Assembly (NCBI GenBank): GCA_023701135.1
Contig: JAMPXP010000008.1
Span: forward strand, 1 to 64,000
Source: Desulfobacula sp.
GTDB taxonomy: Bacteria > Desulfobacterota > Desulfobacteria > Desulfobacterales > Desulfobacteraceae
Direction of reading: 5' to 3'
Length of the DNA: 64,000 bases
This document shows positions 33,826 to 43,169 of the stretch, piece after piece. Positions within the stretch are counted from its first letter, which is position 1, and each line of letters begins with the position of its first letter. The notes below the pieces were generated by a model, which was given only the letters and a program-made list of their open reading frames with translations, did no database searches and had not been told where the DNA came from. The position numbers were made by a program, and so were the translations under genes.

Positions 33826-35043
33826 TTAAATTTTTACGGGTTTGACGGGTTTTAACAAAAACAGGAGCAGAAGTCCCAAAGCGCTGACACTCAGGATCAG
33901 CCGGAAGGGCAGGGTATAACTTCCGCTGATGTCAAAGAGATGACCGGTCAGGATGGGTCCCAGGGCGCCGCCGGCCGTGCCGAAAAAGACCACCAGGCCG
34001 AAAAGGGCGCCATGGGAGGCGGTTCCGAACAGCTCGGCCACGATGGGGGAGATCACGGTGAAAAACCCGCCGTGGGCCAGCCCGTAAATACAGGCAAAGA
34101 CATAGAGCTTCCAGAGACTGTCTGCGGTTTGAAGCCAGAACAGTCCCGTCAAAAGGAGTAAAAGAGAGAGGATCATGGAGCGCTTGCCCCCGATGCGGTC
34201 AATGACCATGCCGGTGATGAAGCGGCCGGCCATGCTGACCCCGCCGATGGCGGACAGAACGCCCGCAGCCTTATGGGGAGAAATGCCGATGTCCCGGCCA
34301 TGGGGAACGATATGCACCAGGATGCTCATGAGGCAGGAGACGATGGTCAGGTTAATGATACAGAGCAGCCATAGGGGAAAGGTCCGGCGAGCCTCGGAAA
34401 AGGAAAGGTTTCCGTCGGGCCGGAGGGCCGCCCTGCCGGCAGGATTCTGAAATCCGGGTTTGTCCGGTTCCTTTTTCAGGAACTGCGCAATGACCAAAAG
34501 GGAGAGAAGGGCCAGGATGCCGAGGCCGGCGCCTGCATTGCGCCATCCGAAACCGGATATCAAAAAACTGGCCAGGAGGGGAAAAATCAATTGCCCGGCG
34601 CCGGTACCCACTTTGGTGATGCCGGTCATGAACCCCCTTTTTTCCGGGAACCACCGGGCAATGGTGGTTAGGGCAATGACATCAATGGAGCTGAGGCCGA
34701 TGCCGAATATCAGGCCGAAATACAGGTAGAGTTCCCAGATGGTGTCCATTCCCGACATCAGCATGCACCCGATTCCCAGGAAAAGGGCCGACACCGACAT
34801 GATGATCCTGGGTCCGATCCTGTCGTTCAGGCGGCCGATATAAACGGCAACCAGCCCGGAAACGAAAAAGGCCACGGCGGATGATCCGGAGATGGCGGCT
34901 CTGGGCCATCCGAATTCGGCCATGAGGGGATTGAAAAAGACGCCGTAGGAAATATATACCCCGACTCCGATGGCCTGGACGCTGAAACAGGCGGCGACGA
35001 TGACGCTTGAAATGCTGAGAGCCTTATTTCTAAGTGGATTCAT
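33826..35043 (-). CDS. MFS transporter (monocarboxylate/oxalate-formate type)
   Basis: A 405-residue, 12-helix transporter starting at 35043 (MNPLRNKALSISS). The track extends it to 35664, but that extension is only the antisense of the next gene. TM1 (AACFSVQAIGVGVYISYGVFFNPLMAEFGW) and the loop GRLNDRIGPRIIM, plus MVIDRIGGKRSMI in the second half, fit the monocarboxylate or oxalate/formate antiporter branch. The substrate is probably an organic acid, inferred only. Its stop lies at the TetR operator of the downstream operon. Confidence 0.85.
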   Translation of the reverse strand: MNPLRNKALSISSVIVAACFSVQAIGVGVYISYGVFFNPLMAEFGWPRAAISGSSAVAFFVSGLVAVYIGRLNDRIGPRIIMSVSALFLGIGCMLMSGMDTIWELYLYFGLIFGIGLSSIDVIALTTIARWFPEKRGFMTGITKVGTGAGQLIFPLLASFLISGFGWRNAGAGLGILALLSLLVIAQFLKKEPDKPGFQNPAGRAALRPDGNLSFSEARRTFPLWLLCIINLTIVSCLMSILVHIVPHGRDIGISPHKAAGVLSAIGGVSMAGRFITGMVIDRIGGKRSMILSLLLLLTGLFWLQTADSLWKLYVFACIYGLAHGGFFTVISPIVAELFGTASHGALFGLVVFFGTAGGALGPILTGHLFDISGSYTLPFRLILSVSALGLLLLFLLKPVKPVKI

Positions 35044-35200
35044 GGTGTATGCCTTTTTCCGGTAATCGCCTGATCTCCCAAAAACAATGGGTGATGGTAT
35101 CCTAGGCCGGACCGGTTCGTCAACGGGTAGATTTTTTTTAAAATTATGATTATAGTCTTCCATGAAGAAATGACGGATATGAAGAAAAACAGGAGTCCAT

Positions 35201-36001
35201 ATGACCGAATTTGCCAATGCCATGGAAGTGTTCAAGCTGCTCGATAAATCCAATTGCAGAAAATGTAATGAACAGACCTGTCTTGCCTTTGCATCCCGGG
35301 TATTTCTGGGGGAAAGATCCCTGAACGAATGCCCGGCCCTATCCCTGGAGATCCTGGAACAATACCGGGGCAGGCAAAAGAAAAAACAAAGCAGCCAGGA
35401 ATACCGGGAAAGCTTTCTGGCTGAAGAAAAGGAAAAGATAAAGGCCATTGACCTGGAAGAGGCTGCAAAACGATCCGGCGGCGTTTTTTCCGGCGGCCGC
35501 CTGACCTTGAGGATTTTCGGCAAACCCTTTTCCCTTGACCGGAATGGGGATATGTATGCCGATATCCATATCAACCCATGGATCGCTGCCCCGGTCCTGG
35601 GATATGTGCTGCGCTGCCAGGGCGTGCCCCTGACGGGCCAATGGGTCCCCATGCGGGAACTCAAGGGCGGCCGGGAGAAAAACGCCCTGTTTGTCCAGCG
35701 TTCGGAAAAATCCCTGAAAAAAATAGCCGATACCTATACCGGCCTGTTTGAAGATCTCATTGTCCTGTTTAACGGGAAGGAAGTGGAAAACCACTATGAA
35801 TCCGATATTTCCCTGGTGCTGTATCCCCTGCCCAGGCTGCCCTTGCTGATCTGCTACTGGAAGGCCGACGAAGCCATGGAATCGGACCTGCATTTGTTTT
35901 TCGATTCATCGGCGGATCTGAATGCGGATATTGATATTGTTTACGGAATAGCCGCGGGCATCATCGTCATGTTTGAAAAAATAGCCTTGAAGCACGGCTG
36001 A
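35201..36001 (+). CDS. Fe-S domain / DUF3786 fusion protein
   Basis: A 266-residue protein, ribosome site ACAGGAG. The N-terminus holds the same four-cysteine Fe-S motif (PF04060 type) seen in the LuxR regulator: C19, C22, C27 and C44 ([21 protein letters not shown]). After a charged linker, residues about 85-260 form a DUF3786 domain ([55 protein letters not shown]). In the 22868-25649 neighbourhood these two modules are separate proteins, so this fusion supports a functional link. Flanking genes give no further hint. Confidence 0.82.
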   Translation: MTEFANAMEVFKLLDKSNCRKCNEQTCLAFASRVFLGERSLNECPALSLEILEQYRGRQKKKQSSQEYRESFLAEEKEKIKAIDLEEAAKRSGGVFSGGRLTLRIFGKPFSLDRNGDMYADIHINPWIAAPVLGYVLRCQGVPLTGQWVPMRELKGGREKNALFVQRSEKSLKKIADTYTGLFEDLIVLFNGKEVENHYESDISLVLYPLPRLPLLICYWKADEAMESDLHLFFDSSADLNADIDIVYGIAAGIIVMFEKIALKHG

Positions 36002-36003
36002 GA

Positions 36004-38166
36004 TCAGGGCTTTTCCAATTCGGCTTTGACGGCCAGTCCTATTTTTTCAATGGTATAGGGTTTTTTAAGATATTGGCCGGCCCCCAGTTCCAGGGTCTGT
36101 TTGACCTGGAGGGTTCTGGAAAACCCGCTGGCAATGACGGCTTTCTGGCCGGGCCGGAAGGACAGGATCTGTTTATAGGTTTCATAGCCGTCCATGCCCG
36201 GTTCCATGATCATATCCAGAAGCAGGAGATCTGCCTTGTGTTCCTTAAGCCATGCCACAGCTTCTTCACCGCTTGCCGCGCAGGCGGTCTCATAACCGAG
36301 CCTCTGGAGCAGAATTTCTGCGATCTGCCGTTGCTCCCGGACATCATCAATAATGAGAATGGTTTGCCCTTTGCCCCGGATGCTCTCCAGGGAAAAGGCT
36401 TCCGGTTCAGGCAGGGGGAGGTCCCGGGTGGCGGGGAAATACAGGTCGAACCGGGTGCCTTTGCCCGGGGTGGAGTCAATATCGATATATCCCCCGTGGT
36501 CCTGGACCGTTCCCCAGACAACGGCCATGCCAAGGCCTGTGCCGCTTCTTCCCATGACCTTCTTGGTGAAAAAGGGCTCAAAGATCCGTTTCAGGTCTTC
36601 GGGTTCGATGCCGGAACCCTCGTCTTCCACGCTCAGAACCAGATAGTCTCCTTTTTCCACCTCGTCATAGCCTTTCAAGGAGCTGTCCAGGTGCTGGTTC
36701 GAGGTGGAGATCCGGATGGTCCCGCCTCCGAGCTGAGCCTCGGCGGCATTGGAAACGAGATTCATCACGGTTTTCTGGAGGTGAATAAAGGAGCCCTTGA
36801 CAAAGGGCACAGAAGCGTTGATATGGTTTTCAACCGTGACATTGGGATGAAAGGAAAGGATTTTGTGGTATTCCGGGCTCTGGAGAAAATTGGACACCAG
36901 CTCGTTGAAATCGATGATATCCTTGGTGATCACTCCTCTTCTGGAAAGGGTTAACAGATCCTGGACAATACCGGCAGCCTTGAGCCCTGAAGATTGGATG
37001 ATCTCCAGGGATTTTCTCAAGGGGTCGTCCGGGTCGAGATCCATGGCCAGAAGTTCCGGATAGGTGACGATCCCGGACAGGATATTGTTCAGGTCATGGG
37101 CCACCCCTCCGGCCAGTAGCCCAAGGGCTTCCATTTTTTGAGACCGGCCCAAGCGCTCTTCCAGTTCTTTTTTCTCTTTTTCCAGGGCCTTTTGTTCGGA
37201 AATATCCCTCAGGATGCCAACCACTCTTTCGGGTTCTCCCGTTTTGTTTCTGATGAGTTCGGCATTGATGGAACAGCAGGAAATCCTCCCGTCTTTGTCG
37301 ATAAAATGGATCTCATGATTTTTGACGGCTCTGTTTGCGATCAAAAGGGTAATGGCTTCTTCCCTTTGTTTTAAGTCTTTGTAAATTTTAAACAGGGATT
37401 TCCCTTTGATTTCGTCCCGGGTGTAGAGGGATATTTTTTCCAGGGAGGGGCTGACCTCCAGTACCTTGGCCTCCATATCGGTTTCAAAATAAACATCCGG
37501 GATATTCTCAAATATCCGGCGGTATTTGGTTTCAGATTCGGCAACGGCCTGAATGGATTTTTGAAGTCCGCTGAACAGGGTGGTCAGGGATAGAGTGGAC
37601 ACCACATTTAAGAGCATGAAATTCAGGCAGATGATCACCCATTTTTCAACCGGGTTTTCCAGGGCCAGGAACCAGGGTTTGAAATTAAGGGGCAAAAGAA
37701 AATCGGTCTGGCGGGAATGAATCAGGATGCCGATCCCGATGAGGGTTAAGAGGTTGAGGAAAATGGCCTGGAAGGCCTGCCTCTGACCCATGAGGACCCC
37801 GGTAATGATGGGGAAAAAAAAGAGCCAGACCGGTCCTGCGCCAAAAGGCCCCAGGGTGGTCAACAGAACCATGCCCAGGATATAACTGATCAGGGGAATC
37901 CCGACCGCCCTGAATTTAAAGGGAAGGTCCTTTCTGAAAAACAGGAAGAGGACAAATATATACATGAGGGTATCCACAACCGCGATGACCCAGAGCTTTT
38001 CTCTAAGGGAAAGAATGAAACTCGGGATATAGGTGAAAAACCCGAGGATGACGGTCACCAGAAGAAGGTTCAACAGGACCTTTTCCTGCCAGAAGGCGAG
38101 CCCGTCTTTCAGGGTGAGATGCAAAGGTATCGTCAGTTGTTTCAATACGTCGGATAATTTTTTCAT
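36004..38166 (-). CDS. Membrane hybrid histidine kinase (PAS-HK-REC)
   Basis: About 720 residues from the ATG at 38166 (MKKLSDVLKQ). The track begins at a TTG at 38196, and neither start has a clear ribosome site. The N-terminal 200 residues contain six or so hydrophobic segments, an uncharacterised integral-membrane sensor. A PAS domain (RRIFENIPDVYFETDMEAKV), HisKA (GLLAGGVAHDLNNILSGI), a HATPase (NLVSNAAEAQ, DEGSGI, GRSGTGLGM) and a C-terminal receiver (LLLLDMIMEPGMDG) follow. It is an orphan kinase with no regulator gene alongside. Its stop lies 2 nt past the Fe-S/DUF3786 stop (convergent). Confidence 0.9.
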   Translation of the reverse strand: MKKLSDVLKQLTIPLHLTLKDGLAFWQEKVLLNLLLVTVILGFFTYIPSFILSLREKLWVIAVVDTLMYIFVLFLFFRKDLPFKFRAVGIPLISYILGMVLLTTLGPFGAGPVWLFFFPIITGVLMGQRQAFQAIFLNLLTLIGIGILIHSRQTDFLLPLNFKPWFLALENPVEKWVIICLNFMLLNVVSTLSLTTLFSGLQKSIQAVAESETKYRRIFENIPDVYFETDMEAKVLEVSPSLEKISLYTRDEIKGKSLFKIYKDLKQREEAITLLIANRAVKNHEIHFIDKDGRISCCSINAELIRNKTGEPERVVGILRDISEQKALEKEKKELEERLGRSQKMEALGLLAGGVAHDLNNILSGIVTYPELLAMDLDPDDPLRKSLEIIQSSGLKAAGIVQDLLTLSRRGVITKDIIDFNELVSNFLQSPEYHKILSFHPNVTVENHINASVPFVKGSFIHLQKTVMNLVSNAAEAQLGGGTIRISTSNQHLDSSLKGYDEVEKGDYLVLSVEDEGSGIEPEDLKRIFEPFFTKKVMGRSGTGLGMAVVWGTVQDHGGYIDIDSTPGKGTRFDLYFPATRDLPLPEPEAFSLESIRGKGQTILIIDDVREQRQIAEILLQRLGYETACAASGEEAVAWLKEHKADLLLLDMIMEPGMDGYETYKQILSFRPGQKAVIASGFSRTLQVKQTLELGAGQYLKKPYTIEKIGLAVKAELEKP

Positions 38167-38270
38167 GTCGTGCGCTGTGCCGGGTTGATGGAGCAAAATG
38201 ATCGAACAGGCTGCATTTTTGCCTTATACCATGGGCAAATCCGGATTGCCAAGGATTTATGCGGGAAAAC

Positions 38271-38298
38271 TTGACTTTTTTACCTTAACTGATATGAG
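38271..38298 (+). promoter_or_regulatory. Weak candidate promoter for the glycerol/ether-lipid operon
   Basis: TTGACT (38271-38276) and TATGAG (38293-38298) are 16 nt apart, 47 nt before the glpD-like start. The -10 match is poor. Confidence 0.3.
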
Positions 38299-38345
38299 TT
38301 TTTACACGGAAGGACGTTTACAACAGGAGCCGGAGCGGAAACAAA

Positions 38346-39911
38346 ATGTTATTTTCAGATATCCAGGGGGAATACGATATGGTGGTGGCCGGCGGCGGGA
38401 TTACCGGCGCCGGGGTCTTTCACGGGGCCGTCAAAAGGGGATTCAAGGTGCTTCTGGCCGAGGCCCGGGATTTTGCCTGGGGCACCTCCAGCCGGTCGTC
38501 CAAGATGGTCCACGGCGGCCTCCGGTATCTGAAACAGGGACGGCTCCTCCTTACCCGGGCTGCAGTGCAGGAACGGGAATTTCTTCTGAGACAATACCCC
38601 GGCCTTGTTACCCCCATGGGCTTCATCATGCCCCTGTTTCGCCATTACGGTCCCTCCCGGGCGGCTATGGCGGCCGGGTTGTCCATTTACAGCCTTCTGG
38701 CCGGGGAAAGGCAGCACCGGTATTTTACCCAAAAGGAGGCCCTGGACATGATCCCCGGTCTCAGGAAGGAAAACCTGCTGTCTGCCGTGGGATTCAAGGA
38801 TGCCCAGGTGGACGATGCAAGGCTGGTGTTAAGGCTCATCTATGATGCCTGCCAAAATGGGGGAGACGCCGTTAATTATGCCCGGGTGACCGGGGTGGAA
38901 AGGGATGCAAGGGGCCGGGTGGCCGCGGTTCTGATCCGGGATGAGGACAGCGGGGCAGCGCTTGAAATCAAAACCCCGGTCCTGATCAATGCCGGCGGCG
39001 CCCTGGCGGAAACCCTGCACCCGTCGCCCATGAAGGGATTCCATATCCGGCCCTTGCGGGGCAGCCATCTTTTTTTCCCTTCGAACCCTCTTTCCCTGGA
39101 CCGGGTCATCAGCTTTATGCATCCCCAAGACCAGCGGCCGGTTTTTCTCTTTCCCTGGGAAGGGGTGCTGGTCCTGGGCACCACCGATGTGGACCATGGT
39201 GGGGATGTGAATGCGGAACCCCGGATATCCAAGGAGGAGGCCCATTACCTCATGGAAGGCATGAATCATGTCCTGCCGGGGCTGAATCTCAACCTCTCCC
39301 ACTGCATTTCCTCCATGGCCGGGATCAGGCCCGTATTGAGCCGGGGAAAGAGCCTGGCCGCGTCCAAGGAATCCAGGGAACATGTGGTCTGGCAGGATAA
39401 AGGGCTGGTCACGGTCACCGGCGGCAAGCTGACCACCTTCCGGCTCCTGGCCCATGATGCCCTGAAGGCGGCAAAACCCTTTCTGCCCGTGAGAACGCCC
39501 GGCTCGGCCATCCCTGAAGATCGTCCTCCCCTGAACCGGATTTCTTCCCTCAAGGTTCCGGGCAGGACCGTGGAGAGAATCCTGGGCCGCTACGGCCCCA
39601 AGGCCGGTTCCATGATCCTGGATCAGGAGGAAAGCCTTTTGGCGCCTGTGGAAAACACACCGGACATCTGGGCTGAAATCCGCCATGCCGCCCAACACGA
39701 AGACATCCATCACCTGCCGGATCTCATGCTCCGCCGGGTCAGGATCGGCCTTCTGCTGCCGAACGGCGGGGTTGCCCTCCTGGACCGGGTTGAAAGCCTT
39801 TGCAGTCCCTTTCTGTCCTGGGACAAGGCCCGGTGGGAAAAAGAAAAAAAAGACTATGCCAATCTCTGGCAGGCCTGCTATTCTCCGCCTGAACCCCTTA
39901 AGGAGCCCTGA
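38346..39911 (+). CDS. glpD: Glycerol-3-phosphate dehydrogenase (GlpD/GlpA family)
   Basis: A 521-residue FAD enzyme that oxidises sn-glycerol 3-phosphate to dihydroxyacetone phosphate (DHAP). The dinucleotide motif VVAGGGITGAGVFHGAVKRG is near residue 13. The family motif GTSSRSSKMVHGGLRYL follows, then LRGSHLFF, TTDVDHGG and GGKLTTFRLLAHDA. The C-terminal helical domain is somewhat shorter than in GlpD. It is 2 nt from an FGGY kinase gene and two genes from an alkyl-DHAP-synthase-like gene, so its DHAP may feed ether-lipid synthesis and not only catabolism. That role is inferred. Confidence 0.88.
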   Translation: MLFSDIQGEYDMVVAGGGITGAGVFHGAVKRGFKVLLAEARDFAWGTSSRSSKMVHGGLRYLKQGRLLLTRAAVQEREFLLRQYPGLVTPMGFIMPLFRHYGPSRAAMAAGLSIYSLLAGERQHRYFTQKEALDMIPGLRKENLLSAVGFKDAQVDDARLVLRLIYDACQNGGDAVNYARVTGVERDARGRVAAVLIRDEDSGAALEIKTPVLINAGGALAETLHPSPMKGFHIRPLRGSHLFFPSNPLSLDRVISFMHPQDQRPVFLFPWEGVLVLGTTDVDHGGDVNAEPRISKEEAHYLMEGMNHVLPGLNLNLSHCISSMAGIRPVLSRGKSLAASKESREHVVWQDKGLVTVTGGKLTTFRLLAHDALKAAKPFLPVRTPGSAIPEDRPPLNRISSLKVPGRTVERILGRYGPKAGSMILDQEESLLAPVENTPDIWAEIRHAAQHEDIHHLPDLMLRRVRIGLLLPNGGVALLDRVESLCSPFLSWDKARWEKEKKDYANLWQACYSPPEPLKEP

Positions 39912-39913
39912 AT

Positions 39914-41464
39914 GTGAAAGACGACACCCTGCTGGCCATTGACTGCGGCACCCAGAGCCTGAGAGGCATCCTGTTTTCACGGGCCGGGGACATGATTGCC
40001 TGCGCCAAAAAGGAATATGAGCCCTATGTGTCCTCCCTTCCCGGCCGGGCCGAGCAGGACCCGGAACTCTATTGGAACAGCCTTATTGCCGCCTGTAAAA
40101 CCCTTGAAGCAGAAGCGCCCCAGGCCTTTGCCGCCGTGGCCGGGGTGGGGGTGACCACCCAGCGGGCCAGCATGATCAATGTGGATGAAGCGGGAATGCC
40201 GCTGCGGCCCTGCCTCCTGTGGCTGGACCAGAGGCGGGCCAAACCCTTCTGGGGCCAGGGATTCCCCCTGGGAATGGCCTTGAAGCTATCGGGCCTGAAA
40301 GCCAAGATCGACGATATCCAGACCCAGGGCAAATGCAATTGGATTATGCAGAACCAGCCCGAGATCTGGAAAAAAACCCATAAATACCTCCAGGTGTCCG
40401 GATTTTTAAACCATCGGCTCACCGGCGAATTCAAGGATTCCACGGCCTCCCAGATCGGCCATATCCCGTTCCATTATAAAAACCAGGAATGGGCCTCTCC
40501 GTGGCATTTATCGCGAATGCTCTTTCCCGTTGAACGGGATAAGCTGCCATTCCTCATCAAACCGGGGGAGATCCTGGGCCGGGTGACGGAAAAGGCTTTC
40601 CGGCGCTGTGGTATCAGAGCGGGAACGCCGGTGGTGGCCTGCGGGTCCGACAAGGGATGCGAAACCCTGGGGGCCGGGGTGGTATCCCCGAAAACCGCCA
40701 GCCTGAGTTTCGGCACCACGGCCACGGTCCAGACCGTGTGCAGCACTTACCTGGAAGTCATTCCCTATATGCCGCCATACCCTTCGCCCGTGCCCGGATT
40801 TTACAACCCCGAGGTCGAGATTTTCCGGGGCTTCTGGATGATCTCCTGGTTTAAAAAGGAATTTGCCCAGAAAGAAGTGGAAGAGGCCCAAAAAATCGGT
40901 ATTCCGGCCGAGGAAGTCCTGAACCGCTGTCTTGAAAGGACATCACCGGGGGCCATGGGCCTTGTGGTGCAACCCTATTGGGGGGCGGGGCTGGGTCTGC
41001 CCCATGCCAAGGGCGCCATGATCGGGTTCGGCGACATCCACACCAAGGACCATATCTACCGGGCCGTGATTGAGGGGCTGGGCTTTGGCCTCTATGAAGG
41101 CCTTGAAAAAATAGAGAAAAAAACACGGGTTAAGATTGAAAAGGCCGCCGTATCCGGGGGTGCTTCCCAGAGCGATGAAATCTGCCGCATCATGGCCGAC
41201 ATCATCAACCTTCCCATGGTCAAGGGCCAAACCCATGAAACCTCGGGTCTGGGGGCCGCCATCCTTACAGCCAAGGGCCTGGGCTGGTACCAGAGCCTTG
41301 AAGAGGCCGTGGGCTGTATGGTCCATGTGGGAAAAATCTTTGAGCCGGACCCGGCCGCCGCCGAAATCTACAGAGCCCTTTATTCAAGGGTCTATTCAAA
41401 ACTCTACAAGGCCCTGAAACCCTTGTATTCAGAAATCAGGAATATTACAGGATACCCGGAATGA
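39914..41464 (+). CDS. FGGY-family carbohydrate kinase
   Basis: A 516-residue kinase starting at a GTG preceded by AAGGAG. The N-terminal ATPase signature is LLAIDCGTQSLRGILF, the substrate/hinge segment is LLWLDQRR, and the C-terminal phosphate motif is AAVSGGASQSDEICRIMADIINLP. FGGY enzymes phosphorylate glycerol or sugars. It lacks a clear match to GlpK and may act on glycerol, dihydroxyacetone or a related polyol. Being between the G3P dehydrogenase and the alkyl-DHAP-synthase-like gene suggests it supplies G3P or DHAP. It overlaps the next ORF by 4 nt. Confidence 0.85.
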   Translation: MKDDTLLAIDCGTQSLRGILFSRAGDMIACAKKEYEPYVSSLPGRAEQDPELYWNSLIAACKTLEAEAPQAFAAVAGVGVTTQRASMINVDEAGMPLRPCLLWLDQRRAKPFWGQGFPLGMALKLSGLKAKIDDIQTQGKCNWIMQNQPEIWKKTHKYLQVSGFLNHRLTGEFKDSTASQIGHIPFHYKNQEWASPWHLSRMLFPVERDKLPFLIKPGEILGRVTEKAFRRCGIRAGTPVVACGSDKGCETLGAGVVSPKTASLSFGTTATVQTVCSTYLEVIPYMPPYPSPVPGFYNPEVEIFRGFWMISWFKKEFAQKEVEEAQKIGIPAEEVLNRCLERTSPGAMGLVVQPYWGAGLGLPHAKGAMIGFGDIHTKDHIYRAVIEGLGFGLYEGLEKIEKKTRVKIEKAAVSGGASQSDEICRIMADIINLPMVKGQTHETSGLGAAILTAKGLGWYQSLEEAVGCMVHVGKIFEPDPAAAEIYRALYSRVYSKLYKALKPLYSEIRNITGYPE

Positions 41465-43152
41465 CGACACACGACAAAGATCCATGGTCCCCCCCCTGGG
41501 TGGAAAAAGCACCTGAACCCGGAACCTTCAGGTCCATCTTCAAATGGGGGGCAAAGGACCGGTTCAAACATCCTAACCCCGGCTTTTTAAGGGTTATCGC
41601 CCATGAACTGGGGCTTTTGGAAAAGGATTTCAAAGCTCCTGCCCGCCTGGGCGACCACATCATTGAAAACCGGGCTGACTTCCGCCTTTCATCTGAAGAT
41701 GCGGCGGCCTTTTCCTCCATTGTGGGGCCGGACAACTGTTTTTCCGATACCTATGCAAGGCTGGCTGCGGCCACGGGCAAATCCATGGAAGACATCCTGA
41801 ACCTGAGGGCCGGGCGAATCGAAAACATCCCGGATCTGGTCCTTCACCCGAGAAACCGGGGCGAGATTGAAGCCATTTTCCGGCTCTGCCATGATAAGCG
41901 GATCCCCCTTCATGTGACGGGTGGGGGCAGCTCCGTCACCCAGGGTCTTGCCTGCCCCAGGGGCGGGGTCAGCCTGGTTATGACCACCCATATGAACCGG
42001 GTTCTTGAATTCAATGAAACCAACCAGACCATTACCGTGGAACCGGGGCTCATGGGCCCGGCCTACGAGGACCTGCTGAACCGGGCCCCGGAGGTTTTCA
42101 GGGCAGAGCGGCGCTACACCGGGGGCCATTTTCCCCAGAGCTTTGAATTTTCCTCCGTGGGCGGCTGGGTGGTCACCCTGGGCTCGGGCCAGGCCTCTTC
42201 CCATTACGGGGACGCCGGGGACCTGGTCCAGGCCCAGGATTATGTCACCCCCACGGGTTCCTTTAAAACCCTGGATTTTCCCGCCACGGCCACGGGCCCC
42301 AAGGTCAACGATATCATGAAGGGATCCGAAGGCTGTTTCGGCGTTCTCACGGCCCTGACCCTGAAGATATTCCCCTATTTCCCCGAAGCGGTGAGGCCCT
42401 TTGCCTTCATGTTCCGGAACTTTGCGGAGGCGGTCACGGCGGCCCGACGGATCAGCCAGGCCGGGTCCGGCCTGCCCGCCGTCCTCAGGATCTCGGATCC
42501 CGAGGAAACCGATATTGCCATGAAAATGTACGGCCTGGAAGGGACCCTGCCGGACCGGTTCATGCGGTTAAGGGGTCTCGAGCCCGGTTCCCGGTGTATT
42601 GTCATGGGCCGGACCGAAGGCGAGCCCTCGTTTTCAAAAAACCTGTTCAGGCGGGTCAAAAAGATCGGGAAAGAAAACAAGGGCCTTTATCTCACCGGAT
42701 ATCCCATGAAAAAATGGCAGGCGGGCCGGTTTTCAGATCCCTATATGCGGGATGCCCTGAATGATTTCGGAGTCCTCATCGACACCCTGGAAGCCGGCGT
42801 GACCTGGGACCATGTGGAAGAGCTGTACCAGGGCGTCAGAGCCCATGTCAAGCAGACCCCCGGCGTCATCCTCATGAGCCACGCCTCCCATTTTTACCCC
42901 CAGGGTACCAACCTCTATTTTATTTTCATCACCAAAATGATGGGCCTTGACCAATTCAAGGCCTTCCAGACCGGGGTCATCCAAAAGATCATGGAACACC
43001 ACGGCTCCCTCAGCCACCACCACGGCGTGGGCCGGATGCTGGCCCCCTTCATGGAAGCCCACCTCGGCAAAAAACAGATGGATGTGCTCCGGGCCCTGAA
43101 AAAAGAATTCGACCCCCACGGCATCATGAATCCGGGTGCCCTGGGGCTTTAA
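41461..43152 (+). CDS. Alkyl-DHAP-synthase-like FAD-binding oxidase
   Basis: A 563-residue flavoprotein of the FAD_binding_4/VAO fold. The FAD loop is VTGGGSSVTQGLACP and the second FAD segment is YTGGHFPQSFEFSSVGGWVVTLGSGQASSHYG. The catalytic HHHGVG lies near residue 521, and the C-terminus DPHGIMNPGALGL closes the fold. This set matches alkylglycerone-phosphate synthase (AGPS), which swaps the acyl group of acyl-DHAP for a fatty alcohol to form the ether bond. Ether lipids are known from mesophilic sulfate reducers. The operon with GlpD-like and FGGY enzymes strengthens the call. A D-lactate-dehydrogenase-like role is less likely. Confidence 0.8.
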   Translation: MTTHDKDPWSPPWVEKAPEPGTFRSIFKWGAKDRFKHPNPGFLRVIAHELGLLEKDFKAPARLGDHIIENRADFRLSSEDAAAFSSIVGPDNCFSDTYARLAAATGKSMEDILNLRAGRIENIPDLVLHPRNRGEIEAIFRLCHDKRIPLHVTGGGSSVTQGLACPRGGVSLVMTTHMNRVLEFNETNQTITVEPGLMGPAYEDLLNRAPEVFRAERRYTGGHFPQSFEFSSVGGWVVTLGSGQASSHYGDAGDLVQAQDYVTPTGSFKTLDFPATATGPKVNDIMKGSEGCFGVLTALTLKIFPYFPEAVRPFAFMFRNFAEAVTAARRISQAGSGLPAVLRISDPEETDIAMKMYGLEGTLPDRFMRLRGLEPGSRCIVMGRTEGEPSFSKNLFRRVKKIGKENKGLYLTGYPMKKWQAGRFSDPYMRDALNDFGVLIDTLEAGVTWDHVEELYQGVRAHVKQTPGVILMSHASHFYPQGTNLYFIFITKMMGLDQFKAFQTGVIQKIMEHHGSLSHHHGVGRMLAPFMEAHLGKKQMDVLRALKKEFDPHGIMNPGALGL

Positions 43153-43169
43153 ACAGTTTTTTTTTACGA

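Noticed and set aside
35044-35664. N-terminal extension of the second MFS transporter
   Set aside because: The added 207 codons are antisense to the Fe-S/DUF3786 gene. MNPLRNK at 35043 is the natural start.
38829-39980. 383-codon minus-strand ORF
   Set aside because: Antisense to the GlpD-like gene, which has all family motifs. The ORF has no recognisable domain.
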